This document shows positions 8,037-8,378 of a stretch of DNA of 8,378 nt, piece after piece (within the stretch, counting starts at the first letter, position 1; the number at the start of each line of letters is the position of its first letter). Position numbers and translations under genes: made by a program. A model generated the notes under the pieces. That model made no database searches and was not told the origin of the DNA. It saw only the letters and a program-made list of their open reading frames with translations. The DNA lies in NCBI GenBank assembly GCA_937995995.1, contig CALKIP010000214.1, forward strand, positions 1-8,378, written 5' to 3'. This DNA is from an uncultured bacterium. GTDB taxonomy: Bacteria > Gemmatimonadota > Gemmatimonadetes > Longimicrobiales > RSA9.

Positions 8037-8252
8037 AGCCGGAGAAAAACCGGGCTGGCGATCGTTGGCAGGCACTGGCGTTGCCAGAGCAGGGCACGTC
8101 GAACGCAGTATCGAGCATCGCCTACGTGGTGTTGCAGTTCTGAGTATCACCCACATCGAGTGGTGTCTGTGGTCCCGACACCGACTGCGACCGTGCGCGT
8201 CCGGGATTGGGTACTTACCGGAGCGAAAACGGCTCGATCGGGCGTGTCCGGG
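8037..8252. other. Intergenic region between gltX and the tRNA promoter
   Basis: No gene is seen here. Three potential RNA stems occur. AGCCGG (8036-8041) can pair with CCGGGCT (8050-8056, one bulged G), directly after the gltX stop. CTGGC/GCCAG with a GTT loop lies at 8075-8087. AGTGGTGTC (8159-8167) pairs with GACACC-G-ACT (8177-8186) with one bulge. None is followed by a T-run, so I do not call an intrinsic terminator. An imperfect repeat, roughly CCGGAG-AAAAC-GG-CT-CGATCG, appears at 8039-8064 and 8218-8240. Confidence 0.4.
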
Positions 8253-8281
8253 TTGACAGCGGTGAGATCCCGCGATAGACT
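8253..8281 (+). promoter_or_regulatory. Strong sigma70-type promoter of tRNA-Gln
   Basis: A perfect -35 TTGACA (8253-8258) and TAGACT (8276-8281, four of six to TATAAT) are separated by exactly 17 bp. The bases after the -10 box (CGC) form a GC-rich discriminator, typical of stable-RNA promoters that are shut down by the stringent response in well-studied bacteria. Transcription would start near 8288, giving a 5' leader of about 19 bases before the mature tRNA, to be removed by RNase P. Confidence 0.75.
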
Positions 8282-8306
8282 CGCTAGGGACGCGCACTTG
8301 CGCGAT

Positions 8307-8378
8307 TGCCCCTTGGTGTAATCGGCAACACGCCTGACTCTGGATCAGGAGAGTCCTGGTTCGATCCCAGGAGGGGCA
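8307..8378 (+). tRNA. tRNA-Gln (anticodon CUG)
   Basis: A full cloverleaf folds from 72 bases. The acceptor stem TGCCCCT/AGGGGCA has 7 pairs. The D stem GTGT/ACAC has an 8-base loop containing GG. The anticodon stem CCTGA/TCAGG carries the loop CTCTGGA with CTG at 8340-8342. The variable loop is 5 bases, and the T stem CCTGG/CCAGG has the loop TTCGATC. The CUG anticodon reads CAG codons, so the amino acid is glutamine. The first pair is U1-A72 and the D loop has no extra base at 20a; both features are known to mark tRNA(Gln) for bacterial GatCAB, and U1-A72 is also usual for GlnRS substrates. The discriminator base and any encoded CCA lie beyond the window edge. Confidence 0.96.

Noticed and set aside
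7364..8143. Forward open frame of 259 codons overlapping gltX
   Set aside because: It is the out-of-frame reading of gltX, Arg/Ala/Gly-rich, and gltX explains the sequence completely.
8075..8186. Rho-independent terminator after gltX
   Set aside because: Stems are present but none is followed by a run of T, so an intrinsic terminator is not supported.

Overview
The window is GC-rich bacterial chromosome carrying four protein genes and one tRNA gene. The beta-propeller lipoprotein style (a 'DSAGIVIIE' N-terminus followed by 'G-x-G-DGPGEF' blades) is one I associate with Gemmatimonadota and relatives. That placement is an inference, not a proven assignment.

Layout. Positions 1-229 hold no gene I can support, but they contain a four-run G-quadruplex motif. 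Positions 230-1644 (+) encode a six-bladed beta-propeller lipoprotein whose reading frame is broken near 746-766 by what looks like the loss of one base. Its stop codon overlaps (ATGA) the start of a 1039-residue RND efflux permease (1641-4760, +), which also has a strong GGAGG ribosome-binding site inside the propeller gene. The two therefore look like a translationally coupled pair. No periplasmic adaptor or outer-membrane channel gene lies inside the window. A short convergent intergenic stretch (4761-4910) contains a bulged stem-loop. Next comes a minus-strand gene (4911-6419) for a polytopic MOP-superfamily (MATE/ANKH-like) membrane protein with an unusually long, Ala/Glu/Arg-rich linker between its two halves.

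Divergently from it, past a 150-bp intergenic region with a candidate sigma70-type promoter, lies gltX (6570-8036, +), encoding glutamyl-tRNA synthetase with intact active-site motifs. After about 270 bp with small stem-loops and an imperfect repeat, the window ends exactly at the last base of the acceptor stem of a tRNA-Gln(CUG) gene. That gene is preceded by a near-ideal promoter (perfect TTGACA, 17-bp spacer, TAGACT, GC-rich discriminator).

The genes fall into two themes. One is envelope transport: the propeller/RND pair and the MOP-family exporter. The other is translation: gltX next to tRNA-Gln. The second pairing fits a bacterium that makes Gln-tRNA(Gln) by mischarging with GluRS followed by GatCAB amidation, but the decisive genes (glnS, gatCAB) are outside the window. 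I see no CRISPR array, insertion sequence, phage gene or clearly novel defence system. The most unusual items are the frame-broken propeller coupled to the RND pump, the Asn substitutions in the pump's proton-relay positions, the long linker in the MOP protein, and the gltX/tRNA-Gln adjacency.
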